NCBI RefSeq assembly: GCF_016592575.1
Contig: NZ_AP017470.1
Location: 372,001 to 436,000 of the forward strand
Direction: 5' to 3'
DNA: 64,000 nucleotides
Origin: Thermotomaculum hydrothermale
GTDB taxonomy: Bacteria; Acidobacteriota; Holophagae; Thermotomaculales; Thermotomaculaceae
Shown here piece by piece: positions 52,114-59,839 of the stretch. The translations under genes were made by a program, and so were the position numbers. The notes below the pieces were generated by a model. The model ran no database searches and was not told where the DNA came from. It worked only from the letters and a program-made list of their open reading frames with translations. How positions within the stretch are numbered: position 1 is the stretch's first letter; each line of letters opens with the position of its first letter.

Positions 52114-52308
52114 ATGGTTGCTTTATTAGTTGTTTTAACAATTGTTGCGTGCTTGACGGTTGATATGATTGTTCTTTCAGTTAGAAAAAAGAGAGCGGAA
52201 CAGAGGAAGCTTGCCCTTGAACCTAACCTTGTGTTTGCTCAGGATGGTGGTAAATCTGTAAAAGAAGATAAAAAAGAAGTTTCGAATACTAAAAAGGATG
52301 AAAAATAG
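52114..52308 (+). CDS. Small single-span membrane protein with FAQDGG motif (C)
   Basis: 64 aa, near-identical to B up to the FAQDGGK motif (residues 41-47) and then diverged (tail VSNTKKDEK). RBS AAGGAGG. A UUCG-capped terminator follows, separating the small genes from the GcvH-like gene. Expression may be higher than that of the downstream genes for that reason. Confidence 0.7.
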   Translation: MVALLVVLTIVACLTVDMIVLSVRKKRAEQRKLALEPNLVFAQDGGKSVKEDKKEVSNTKKDEK

Positions 52309-52310
52309 CA

Positions 52311-52337
52311 AGAAGGCCTTCGGGCCTTCTTTTTTTG
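52311..52337 (+). terminator. UUCG tetraloop terminator within the locus
   Basis: Perfect 8-bp stem AGAAGGCC (52311-52318) / GGCCTTCT (52323-52330) with a TTCG loop, then T7. It lies only about 15 bp before the next start codon, so the GcvH-like gene is probably reached by partial read-through. Confidence 0.9.
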
Positions 52338-52347
52338 GAGGTGTGTT

Positions 52348-53157
52348 ATGACACCGCTTTTGGTTTTCTTAAGTTTTTTATTTGGGGCTGTTTTTGTTAA
52401 TTCGAAAAAAACTGAGAGAAATGTTTTGTCGTTTAAGGTTGAAAGTGAAGGATTAAAAGAGGTTTTTCCTGACTTAGACTCTAATAGAAAAATATGCAAA
52501 TACTATTTTTCAGGGGATTTAGAATCACCATTAGTATGCGATAACGAATTTGAATGCAGGGATTGCCCCATACATAAACGCTTTGTTAATTCTTTGGTTT
52601 TCACAGAGGAAAAGTTTTTTTGTACGAAAAAGGTAATGGGTCTGGATTTTTCACCGTGTATTTTTTATCACAGGGGGCATACTCTTTTAAGCATTACAAA
52701 AAATGGTAATGTTCTTGTGGGGATAGATTCCTTTATTTTAAATTTAATAGGTAAAAAAGCAGAAAAGGTTGTTTTACCTGAAGAGGGTGATTTTATTGAG
52801 GCGAATGAAATAGGTTTTTCTTTGATAATAGAAAAGGATTACTTCCCTATTTTGTCACCTGTTTCTGGTGAAATAGTTAAGGTAAACGACAATATTGCAC
52901 AAGATATAAAGGATAACAAGGCATTTGTATGGCTTTGTATGGTAAAGCCATTTAACCTTGAAGAGGATCTGCCATCATTATTGCTGGGTAGAGAGGCAGA
53001 GGAATGGTTTAAATATGAAGTGAATTCTTTTAAAAACAATTTGTTTAGAGATTCTGAATTTGCGGCAGATGGCGGGGAGTTGGCTATATCCAATTTAAAT
53101 ACCATTCCCGAAGATTTTGTTGAGAATTTTCTATATTCGTATAAAAGAAGGGGTTAA
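52348..53157 (+). CDS. Membrane-anchored GcvH-like lipoyl-domain protein with FAADGG motif
   Basis: 269 aa. N-terminal membrane helix (TPLLVFLSFLFGAVFV). A Cys-bearing linker follows (C50, C64, C70, C73, C92, C104, including ECRDCPIH). Residues about 107-205 resemble glycine cleavage H protein: NGNVLVGIDSFILNLIG, LPEEGDFIEANEIG and ILSPVSGEIVKVND. Lys163 sits exactly seven residues before SPVSGE, like the lipoylated lysine of GcvH. Near the end comes FAADGG (238-243), like the small upstream proteins. No other glycine cleavage genes are present, so an electron- or sulfur-carrier role, as for LbpA-type proteins, is more likely than glycine metabolism. Confidence 0.75.
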   Translation: MTPLLVFLSFLFGAVFVNSKKTERNVLSFKVESEGLKEVFPDLDSNRKICKYYFSGDLESPLVCDNEFECRDCPIHKRFVNSLVFTEEKFFCTKKVMGLDFSPCIFYHRGHTLLSITKNGNVLVGIDSFILNLIGKKAEKVVLPEEGDFIEANEIGFSLIIEKDYFPILSPVSGEIVKVNDNIAQDIKDNKAFVWLCMVKPFNLEEDLPSLLLGREAEEWFKYEVNSFKNNLFRDSEFAADGGELAISNLNTIPEDFVENFLYSYKRRG

Positions 53158-53174
53158 TAGATTGTTAGAAATTT

Positions 53175-53186
53175 CTACATATGTGG
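53175..53186 (+). promoter_or_regulatory. Candidate UAS of sigma-54 promoter 2, site 1
   Basis: CTACATATGTGG, a near-perfect dyad, about 150 bp upstream of the sigma-54 promoter at 53332. Same core as the site upstream of promoter 1. Confidence 0.5.
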
Positions 53187-53250
53187 AATTTTGCAACAAT
53201 GAGTATAATTTAAACATTTTAAAAAAGAAAGTTTGCATTCGATTTTTTAA

Positions 53251-53269
53251 ATGTGGTATTTTTCTACAT
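53251..53269 (+). promoter_or_regulatory. Candidate UAS of sigma-54 promoter 2, site 2
   Basis: ATGTGG (53251-53256), N7, CTACAT (53264-53269): an inverted pair of the same hexamer about 65-80 bp upstream of the promoter. Confidence 0.5.
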
Positions 53270-53331
53270 TTTTTTTATTTATGTTTTTCTGAGAAAATTT
53301 TTATTTTCTTTGTTTTCTGTAAGTTGTGTTT

Positions 53332-53347
53332 TGGCACGATTTTTGTA
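53332..53347 (+). promoter_or_regulatory. Sigma-54 promoter 2
   Basis: TGGCACG-ATTT-TTGTA. The -24 element is perfect and the -12 element has GT in place of GC. It lies about 140 bp before the ferredoxin gene. A further small dyad GTAG/CTAC lies at 53345-53358. The rest of the 330-bp intergenic region is AT-rich. Confidence 0.7.
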
Positions 53348-53487
53348 GAAAATATCTACGGGGATTTTTCCCACATTTTTTATAGTGGAAAGGACATTTT
53401 GTTAATATTTTCATTATTTTTCATTGCGTTGAATAAAAAAAAGGATTAGATTATGGACATAGGTTCATTCTTAATTTGGAGGCTTAA

Positions 53488-54279
53488 ATGAGTAAAGCAA
53501 TGTTGATTGATTTAACCGAGTGTGCGGGATGTGGAGTATGTGCTGAGGCCTGTAAAAAAGAACATAATTTGCCTGGTAAGGTTGGGAAAACCTTGGATTA
53601 TGCAAATTATACAGTTGTTAACGAGGTAACCGATGATGTTTACATGAGAAACCTGTGCAGGCATTGTGTTGACCCTACCTGTGCATCGGTTTGCCCTGTA
53701 TCTGCATTACACAAGACACCAGAAGGCCCCGTAGTTTATGATTTTGACCTCTGTATAGGTTGCAGGTATTGTATGATGGCATGCCCTTTCCAGATTCCAA
53801 AGTATGAATGGCATAAGCCTATTCCGCAAGTTAGAAAATGTATTATGTGTTATGACACAAGGATTAAAAAGGGATTGCCGACAGCCTGCGCTGAAGCCTG
53901 CCAGAACGAAGGTGGTGGAGCAACTTACTTTGGTGAAAGAGATGAGTTATTGAAGATGGCACACCAGAGAATTAAGGATAATCCTGATACTTACCATAAT
54001 TTTGTTTATGGGGAACACGAAGTTGGTGGGACAAATGTTATGTTTCTTCTCCCTAAAAATGTTCCTCTTGAAAAGTTTGTCCCCTATGGATTAAAGAATA
54101 ATCTTCCTACGGAACCTTTGCCTGATTTAACCTGGAATGTGTTGAATAAAATCCCTGTTTTTGTCCCTGTTTGGGCTACATTTCTTACTGGAATGTGGTG
54201 GCTGAACAATAGAAAGATTGAGGTTGAAAAGAATAATGGAATAAAACCTAAAGATAACGATGAAAACAAAGGAGAATAA
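53488..54279 (+). CDS. HybA/DmsB-like four-cluster ferredoxin subunit with C-terminal membrane anchor
   Basis: 263 aa. Sixteen cysteines in four [4Fe-4S] motifs: CAGCGVCAEAC, CRHCVDPTCASVC, CIGCRYCMMAC, and CIMC...CAEAC. Residues about 228-246 (VFVPVWATFLTGMWWL) form a membrane helix. No Tat signal, unlike classical HybA, so the clusters probably face the cytoplasm. Followed after 2 bp by an NrfD/HybB-like gene. It should shuttle electrons between the quinone site of that subunit and an unidentified partner; no molybdopterin or hydrogenase catalytic subunit is in the locus. RBS GGAGG. Confidence 0.88.
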   Translation: MSKAMLIDLTECAGCGVCAEACKKEHNLPGKVGKTLDYANYTVVNEVTDDVYMRNLCRHCVDPTCASVCPVSALHKTPEGPVVYDFDLCIGCRYCMMACPFQIPKYEWHKPIPQVRKCIMCYDTRIKKGLPTACAEACQNEGGGATYFGERDELLKMAHQRIKDNPDTYHNFVYGEHEVGGTNVMFLLPKNVPLEKFVPYGLKNNLPTEPLPDLTWNVLNKIPVFVPVWATFLTGMWWLNNRKIEVEKNNGIKPKDNDENKGE

Positions 54280-54281
54280 TC

Positions 54282-55427
54282 ATGAAAATAAAGGGATTTA
54301 AAATAACATTCTGGCGCGTTGTGGCGGCGATTATCCTTGTTGCAGGTGCTATTGCAACCTATCAAAGGTTTGTGTATGGACTTGGAGCAGCAACAAACCT
54401 TTCTGATAAATTTCCCTGGGGTTTGTGGGTAGGTTTTGATGTTATAAGCGGTGTTGGGCTTGCAGCTGGAGGCTTTACAATAACCGCTATAGTTTACATA
54501 TTTAATTTAAAAAAATACCATTGCATTGTTAAGCCCACTGTTTTAACCGCGTTTTTAGGCTATTCATTTGTTGGTATTGCTTTGCTTTGGGATTTAGGTA
54601 AGTACTTTGACATATGGCATCCCCTTGTTTTTGGAAACCATCATTCCCCTATGTTTGAGCTTGCCGTTTGCGTTGCAACATATACTGCAGTTTTAGCCCT
54701 TGAATTTTCATCATTTGCTTTGGGCAAGTTTAAATGGTTTAGGAAGCCTGTAAATTTTTTAAAGGGGATATATATTGTACTTGTAATTTTAGGTGTTTTG
54801 ATTTCAACATTGCACCAGTCTTCGTTGGGAACTCTCTTTGTTATTGTTCCTGAGAAATTACATCCTCTGTGGTACACAAAACTCCTTCCAGTTTACTTTT
54901 TTGTTACAGCTGTTGGTGCAGGATTGGGAATGACTATTGTTGAGTCATACCTTAGCTGGAGGGCTTTAGGCCACGAAGCACCCCTTGATGTTTTGGCAAA
55001 CCTTGCAAGGGGAATGGTTGTTATTCAGCTTACATACTTTGTCGCGTATTTTGAAGGATTGATTGTTGGACATAAACTTCATTACCTTTTTGATGGTTCA
55101 TTCTATTCCTTTATGTGGTGGCTTGAAACCTTACTGTGGACTATAGTTCCAACAGTAATTGTCTTTAAAAAGAATTGGATTACAACAAGAGTGGGTGTTT
55201 TTACAGCAGGTTTTTCCTATGTGTTGGGGTTTCTCCTTAACAGGTTGAATGTTTCAATGACTGCTATGGAATACTCTCTTAAAGCAAACTATTTGCCATC
55301 ATGGCAGGAGATGGCAGTGTCTGCCTCTTTTGTGGTTGTTATGTTTATAATCTTCGGATTTGCAGTTAAGTATTTTGATATTTTTGAAGAAGAGCATCCT
55401 TACGAAGAACAGATTGAAACAACATAA
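54282..55427 (+). CDS. NrfD/HybB-like integral membrane quinone-interacting subunit
   Basis: 381 aa, about ten membrane helices. Typical HybB/NrfD features: FPWGLWVGFDVISGVGLAAGG near residue 45, KPTVLTAFLGYSFVGIALLWDLGKY, STLHQSSLGTLF and LHPLWYTKLLPVYFF. Expected to bind quinone/quinol and exchange electrons with the preceding ferredoxin. Starts 2 bp after the ferredoxin stop and ends in a strong terminator. Confidence 0.9.
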   Translation: MKIKGFKITFWRVVAAIILVAGAIATYQRFVYGLGAATNLSDKFPWGLWVGFDVISGVGLAAGGFTITAIVYIFNLKKYHCIVKPTVLTAFLGYSFVGIALLWDLGKYFDIWHPLVFGNHHSPMFELAVCVATYTAVLALEFSSFALGKFKWFRKPVNFLKGIYIVLVILGVLISTLHQSSLGTLFVIVPEKLHPLWYTKLLPVYFFVTAVGAGLGMTIVESYLSWRALGHEAPLDVLANLARGMVVIQLTYFVAYFEGLIVGHKLHYLFDGSFYSFMWWLETLLWTIVPTVIVFKKNWITTRVGVFTAGFSYVLGFLLNRLNVSMTAMEYSLKANYLPSWQEMAVSASFVVVMFIIFGFAVKYFDIFEEEHPYEEQIETT

Positions 55428-55431
55428 ATTC

Positions 55432-55458
55432 AAGCCCCGCAAAATGCGGGGCTTTTTG
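55432..55458 (+). terminator. Terminator after the NrfD-like gene
   Basis: AAGCCCCGC (55432-55440) / GCGGGGCTT (55446-55454), 9-bp stem with an AAAAT loop, then TTT. The kinase gene begins 9 bp later, so kinase expression depends on read-through or on a promoter further upstream. Confidence 0.88.
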
Positions 55459-55466
55459 AGGTTAAT

Positions 55467-57056
55467 ATGAAGGAAAAAATAAGGACTTTGAGATTTAAGG
55501 TAATGTCAATTGTGGCAATTGCCCTTACAACAGGTTTCTTTATATTTGCTTTTCTTATACTTTCTCATCAGGAGAGGGTTTATTATGATTATTTAAAACT
55601 TAACCTTAATACAATTTCTGACACAATTTTAAAGGCATTAGAGATTGATATGATGCAGAATAACAGGGAGGCTATAGAGAGTACACTGAAACTTATTGGC
55701 CATCAGGATTTAATAAAAGAGTTAAGGATTTATAGCCATAAGGGAAATATTTATGCATCTATAAATGACAATGAGAAAAGAAAAAAGTTGTCTTTGTCGG
55801 AAGTTCAATGTGCAGTTTGTCATTCTCAATCTAATAAGGCTTTGACAAATATTGATAAACAGGATTATCTGGTTTTTTATAAAGAAAAAACAACAAACCC
55901 ATGTACCTTAAAAGCTATTGTCCCTATTTTAAACTCTCCTAAATGTTATTCTGCTTCATGCCATGCGCATAGCAAAAATGAAAAAATACTGGGTTTTTTA
56001 AACATTGCAGTTTGTACTCTGAAGTTACATGAGTCTTTAAATAAAGATAGATGGATAATTTTGCTTATTTCTGCTATATTTGTTTTTGTGCTTTCATACC
56101 TTATAGTATTTCTACTAAAACGACAGATAACTTTTCCTATAAGGCAGCTTGTGCAAAGTACAAAAGCAATTAGTGTTGGAGATTTTAACCTTGATTTGCC
56201 TACTGAAAAAAAAGATGAAATTGGGGAACTGGCAAAAGCTTTTGAAAAAATGGTTAAGCGTATTGAAGAGTTTAAAAAGGAATTGGAAGGCTGGAATAGA
56301 GAGCTTGAAAAAAGGGTAGAAGAAAAAACGCAGAAACTAAAAGTTGCCCAAAAAAAGATTTTGCAGGCTGAAAAAATGTCTTCCCTTGGCAGGCTTGCTG
56401 CAGTAATTGCCCACGAAATTAACAACCCTATTTCGGGGTTGATTGTTTTTATAAACCTTTTGAAAAAGCAGATTGAAAGAGGTGATTTAAGTGAGAGAGA
56501 GCTTGAGAGAATGTACAAAAACCTTGCTTTAATGGAAAGCGAGGCAAAGAGATGTGGGAAAATCGTTTCAGAATTACTTGCTTTTTCTAAAAGGGAAAGC
56601 GAAATAGTTCCCTGTGATATTGTTGAAATCATTAATAGGGCAGTAAGTTTAATGCAAATAAAATTAAAGGATAGCGATATAAAAATTGAAACTGAATTTG
56701 CGGAAAAACTTCCAAAGGTAAAGTGTGACCCGTCAAAGATGCAACAGGTGTTTATTAACCTCATTCAAAATGCTGCTGATGCTATGCCTTTAGGTGGCAA
56801 AATAACTATAAAGGCAGAGTATAATGAAAAAAGAAAAGGTGTTCAGGTGAGTCTCTCTGACACAGGAGTTGGAATCCCTGAAGAGTATCTTTCCCATATC
56901 TTTGAACCATTCTTTTCTTCTAAGGATAACGGGCAAAGCATTGGAATAGGCTTGTTTGTAGTTTACGGGGTTATAGAGCAAATTGGGGGGAAAATTACAG
57001 TTGAAAGTGAGGTAGGAAAAGGAACAACCTTTAATATATGTATTCCAACTGTTTAA
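55467..57056 (+). CDS. Heme c-type sensor histidine kinase
   Basis: 529 aa. TM1 about 11-33, periplasmic domain to about 196 and TM2 197-218. HAMP follows, then a coiled coil, HisKA (GRLAAVIAHEINNPISG, His316) and HATPase (FINLIQNAADAMPLGG, DTGVGIPEEYL, GIGLFVV). The periplasmic domain carries C115AVCH, a canonical heme c motif, and C160YSASCH, a CX4CH variant; together they suggest one or two covalently bound hemes used as a redox or gas sensor. Partner is the sigma-54 activator 10 bp downstream. RBS GAGG. Confidence 0.88.
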   Translation: MKEKIRTLRFKVMSIVAIALTTGFFIFAFLILSHQERVYYDYLKLNLNTISDTILKALEIDMMQNNREAIESTLKLIGHQDLIKELRIYSHKGNIYASINDNEKRKKLSLSEVQCAVCHSQSNKALTNIDKQDYLVFYKEKTTNPCTLKAIVPILNSPKCYSASCHAHSKNEKILGFLNIAVCTLKLHESLNKDRWIILLISAIFVFVLSYLIVFLLKRQITFPIRQLVQSTKAISVGDFNLDLPTEKKDEIGELAKAFEKMVKRIEEFKKELEGWNRELEKRVEEKTQKLKVAQKKILQAEKMSSLGRLAAVIAHEINNPISGLIVFINLLKKQIERGDLSERELERMYKNLALMESEAKRCGKIVSELLAFSKRESEIVPCDIVEIINRAVSLMQIKLKDSDIKIETEFAEKLPKVKCDPSKMQQVFINLIQNAADAMPLGGKITIKAEYNEKRKGVQVSLSDTGVGIPEEYLSHIFEPFFSSKDNGQSIGIGLFVVYGVIEQIGGKITVESEVGKGTTFNICIPTV

Positions 57057-57066
57057 GGAGTAAATT

Positions 57067-58419
57067 ATGCAAGATTTAAACGCAAAAATTCTAATTGTAG
57101 ATGATGAAATAATAGTAAGGGAATCATTAAGAAACTGGCTTTCTGAGGAAGGGTATTTTGTTGATGTAGCTGAAAATGCTGATGAGTGTTTTAAAAAATT
57201 AGGTGAAAGAGAGTTTGACATTGTCTTTCTTGACATTAAAATGCCTGAGGTTGATGGAATAGAGGTTTTGAAAAAAATTAAAGAAATTTATCCTATTATT
57301 GATGTTGTTATGATTACGGCCTATGCGTCTATTGATTCAGCGGTTCAGGCTATGAAGTTAGGTGCTTATGATTACCTTACAAAGCCCTTTGATCCTGAAC
57401 ATTTATCTGTTCTTGTGAAAAAAATTTTATCCAAAAGAAGGCTTGAAAGTGAAAACAGGAAGCTCAAAGAAACAATTGAAACAACTTTAAAGCATGTAAA
57501 CCTTGTCGGAAAAAGCGAGGCAATGCAAACAATAGTTAAACAGATTGAAGAGGTGGCTCAAACAGATGCCTCTGTTTTGATTACAGGGGAAAGTGGGACA
57601 GGAAAAGAGGTTGTTGCAAGGGCAATTCACTTTGCAAGCCCAAGAAGGTTTGAACCGTTGGTTACAGTAAGTTGCGGAGCGCTTCCTGAAGGGTTAGTTG
57701 AAAGTGAATTATTTGGATATGAAAGGGGGGCTTTTACCGGTGCTTTCTATAAAAAGAAAGGAAAATTTGAGGCAGCAAACGGCGGCACCCTTTTCCTTGA
57801 CGAAATTGGAGAATTGAATCAAAAGATGCAGGTTGATTTATTAAGGGTTTTGCAGGAAAAAGAAATAATGAGAATTGGTTCAAATAAAGTAATTAAAGTT
57901 GATTTCAGGGTAATTTCCGCAACAAACAGAGATTTAAAGAAGATGGTTGAAGAAGGCACTTTCAGGGAAGATTTATTTTACAGGTTAAATGTTTTCAATA
58001 TACACATTCCACCTTTAAGGGAAAGAATAGAGGATATCCCTTTGCTTGTTGAGCATTTTGTTAATCAATTCAGAAGAAGAATGGGTAAGGATGTTGAAGG
58101 ATTGACACCTCAGGCAATGAACAAATTAATGAAGTATCCATGGCCTGGAAATGTTAGAGAGCTTGAAAATGCAATTGAAAGGGCTTTTGTAATTGCAAAA
58201 GGCAAGTACATTACAACAGATGACCTTTCTTTTTTAGATGGAAACAATGCTAAATTGACAACACCACCAGCACTTTCCTTGTCTGAAATTGAAAAACACC
58301 ACATTATCAATGTGCTAAAAGAGTGTGACTATAATATATCCAAAGCGTCTAAAATATTGGATATTGATAGGACGACTCTTTACAACAAAATGAAAAAATA
58401 TGGCATTTCTAAGCAATAA
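57067..58419 (+). CDS. Sigma-54-dependent response regulator paired with the heme sensor
   Basis: 450 aa. Receiver (IVDDE, phospho-Asp56 in LDIKMP), AAA+ with Walker A GESGTGKE and GAFTGA, Fis-type HTH (ISKASKILDIDRTTLYNKMK). ATG with AAGGAG. The only sigma-54 promoters in the window stand at the head of this same locus, with repeated dyads upstream, so this protein probably activates them. The DNA-binding assignment is inference. Confidence 0.93.
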   Translation: MQDLNAKILIVDDEIIVRESLRNWLSEEGYFVDVAENADECFKKLGEREFDIVFLDIKMPEVDGIEVLKKIKEIYPIIDVVMITAYASIDSAVQAMKLGAYDYLTKPFDPEHLSVLVKKILSKRRLESENRKLKETIETTLKHVNLVGKSEAMQTIVKQIEEVAQTDASVLITGESGTGKEVVARAIHFASPRRFEPLVTVSCGALPEGLVESELFGYERGAFTGAFYKKKGKFEAANGGTLFLDEIGELNQKMQVDLLRVLQEKEIMRIGSNKVIKVDFRVISATNRDLKKMVEEGTFREDLFYRLNVFNIHIPPLRERIEDIPLLVEHFVNQFRRRMGKDVEGLTPQAMNKLMKYPWPGNVRELENAIERAFVIAKGKYITTDDLSFLDGNNAKLTTPPALSLSEIEKHHIINVLKECDYNISKASKILDIDRTTLYNKMKKYGISKQ

Positions 58420-58948
58420 AAGAATAATTCTCTCACCTGTTGATATCTCTCCAGAACTTTTAAAGGGTGAGGTAAAAGAAAAATTAGAGATTATCTTTAA
58501 ACGAAAGGTGGTAATTGAAAAAACAGGCTTAAAAATTGACGATTTTTACGACCCTGTAAGGGAGCAGTATAATTCAACAGAAATATTAAAGCACTTTATA
58601 TTCAACCACCCTGCCGAATTAGAAGAAAAGGTGTGCTTAATTGTCCCATACGATTTGTTTATTCCTATTTTAACCTTTGTATTTGGAGAAGCACATATGA
58701 ATGGGAATTACTGTATTGTTTCTCTCTTTAGATTGAAAGAGGCTTTTTACGGTAAAGAGTGTGATGAAAAACTCCTTAAAGAAAGGTTATTGAAGGAAAT
58801 TGTCCATGAGTTAGGACATACATTTGGCCTTACCCACTGTATTGATAACAAATGCGTAATGTTTAGCTCATACTCTATTGAAGACACAGACAAAAAATCT
58901 ATTTTCTTCTGTGATTCTTGCTTTGAAAAACTGGATAAAAATTTGTAG
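58400..58948 (+). CDS. amzA: Archaemetzincin-type zinc metalloprotease
   Basis: 182 aa. Extended zinc motif H136-E-L-G-H140-T-F-G-L-T-H146-C147 followed by C152 and the C-terminal C171-x2-C174, the four-cysteine second zinc site of archaemetzincins; the Met-turn is CVMFSS. Overlaps the regulator gene by 20 bp. Physiological substrates are unknown for the family. The position next to the two-component genes may be only operon convenience. Confidence 0.9.
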   Translation: MAFLSNKRIILSPVDISPELLKGEVKEKLEIIFKRKVVIEKTGLKIDDFYDPVREQYNSTEILKHFIFNHPAELEEKVCLIVPYDLFIPILTFVFGEAHMNGNYCIVSLFRLKEAFYGKECDEKLLKERLLKEIVHELGHTFGLTHCIDNKCVMFSSYSIEDTDKKSIFFCDSCFEKLDKNL

Positions 58949-59275
58949 TTGGGTATTAGGTGGTTTAGGGTTTTGGGTATTGGGATTGTCTTGTCTCGTG
59001 TCCCGTCCTGAAAAAAGTGGACACATTTAGTTTAATTATAGATTTTGAATTATTAATTTTAGATTTTGGATTTAGGGAGAGTTTCTTTAATTTAAAGTTT
59101 TCTTCCTCAATTAAGAATCCATCAGTCAACATCTAAAATTACTTAAATAATGGGTTTTAGGTTCTGAGTGTTAGGTTTTTTATGCCAACCTATATCAGGA
59201 CGGGACAGACACTAAAACCTGACACCCAGTACTTAATACCCCAATACCCAATACCCTATTCCCCCACAACCTCAA
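58946..59275. repeat. Inverted-repeat element, MITE-like or IS remnant
   Basis: No gene here. Perfect 13-bp inverted repeat TGTCCCGTCCTGA (58999-59011) / TCAGGACGGGACA (59195-59207). It is flanked outside by G/T-rich minisatellite-like arms on the left (GGGTATTAGG, GGGTATTGGG) and their complement on the right (CCCAATACCCAATACCC near 59239-59256). Next to the left repeat, AAAAAAGTGGACAC completes a GTGTCC...GGACAC dyad reminiscent of IS3-type ends. Confidence 0.6.
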
Positions 59276-59324
59276 ACCCTTTTTATTTCCCTCTTATGCT
59301 ATAATTCACTAAAAGGGAGGATTT

Positions 59325-59828
59325 ATGGACTTGATTAAGGCTATTTTTCAAAGAAGAAGCATAAGAAAATACAGAAATAAACCTGTTGAAAAGCATATTT
59401 TGATGCAGTTGGTTAAATATGGGATGTATGCGCCGACGGCAAGGAATACAAGAAGCTGGCACTTTTACATTGTATCAGACAGGGAGAAATTAGATGAGGT
59501 GGCAAAAAAGCACCCTTATGCAGGTATGCTTAAAACAGCAGGGGGAGCAATCCTTGTCTGTGGAGACAAAAGTATTGAGCCTATGGAAGGATACCTTTCA
59601 CTTAATTGTGCAAATGCCTGTGAAAATATTATGCTTGGGGCTTTAGAGCATGGTTTGGGGACATGCTGGATAGCTGTTTATCCAAGGGAAGAGAGAATTA
59701 AACTTGTTTCAGAGATTTTCAACCTTCCTGAGAATCACCTTCCGATAGCCTTAATTTCAGTGGGATATCCTGATGAAGAAAAACAGATTCTCGACAGGTT
59801 TGAAAAAGAAAAAATCACTTTTATTTAG
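59325..59828 (+). CDS. Nitroreductase-family FMN oxidoreductase
   Basis: 167 aa. FMN-binding residues in FQRRSIRKYRNKPVE and the APTARNTRSWHFYIV block; GLGTCWIAVYP and LPIALISVGYPDE at the end. Short single-domain member. Substrate unknown: quinones or nitroaromatics are typical. Overlaps the next ORF region and probably shares its transcript. RBS GGGAGG. Confidence 0.88.
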   Translation: MDLIKAIFQRRSIRKYRNKPVEKHILMQLVKYGMYAPTARNTRSWHFYIVSDREKLDEVAKKHPYAGMLKTAGGAILVCGDKSIEPMEGYLSLNCANACENIMLGALEHGLGTCWIAVYPREERIKLVSEIFNLPENHLPIALISVGYPDEEKQILDRFEKEKITFI

Positions 59829-59839
59829 TGGAGAATGAG

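Noticed and set aside
52348-53157. Genuine glycine cleavage H protein
   Set aside because: It has a membrane anchor, a Cys-rich extension and a C-terminal motif shared with local small proteins, and there are no gcvT/gcvP neighbours.
53117-53449. 110-codon frame between the GcvH-like and ferredoxin genes
   Set aside because: Phe/Lys/Ile-rich translation of AT-rich regulatory DNA containing the sigma-54 promoter; no RBS and overlaps the upstream gene.
55946-56764. 272-codon antisense open frame opposite the heme sensor kinase
   Set aside because: It is the shadow of a strongly supported kinase frame; its translation is Ser/Phe-rich with no family features and no RBS.
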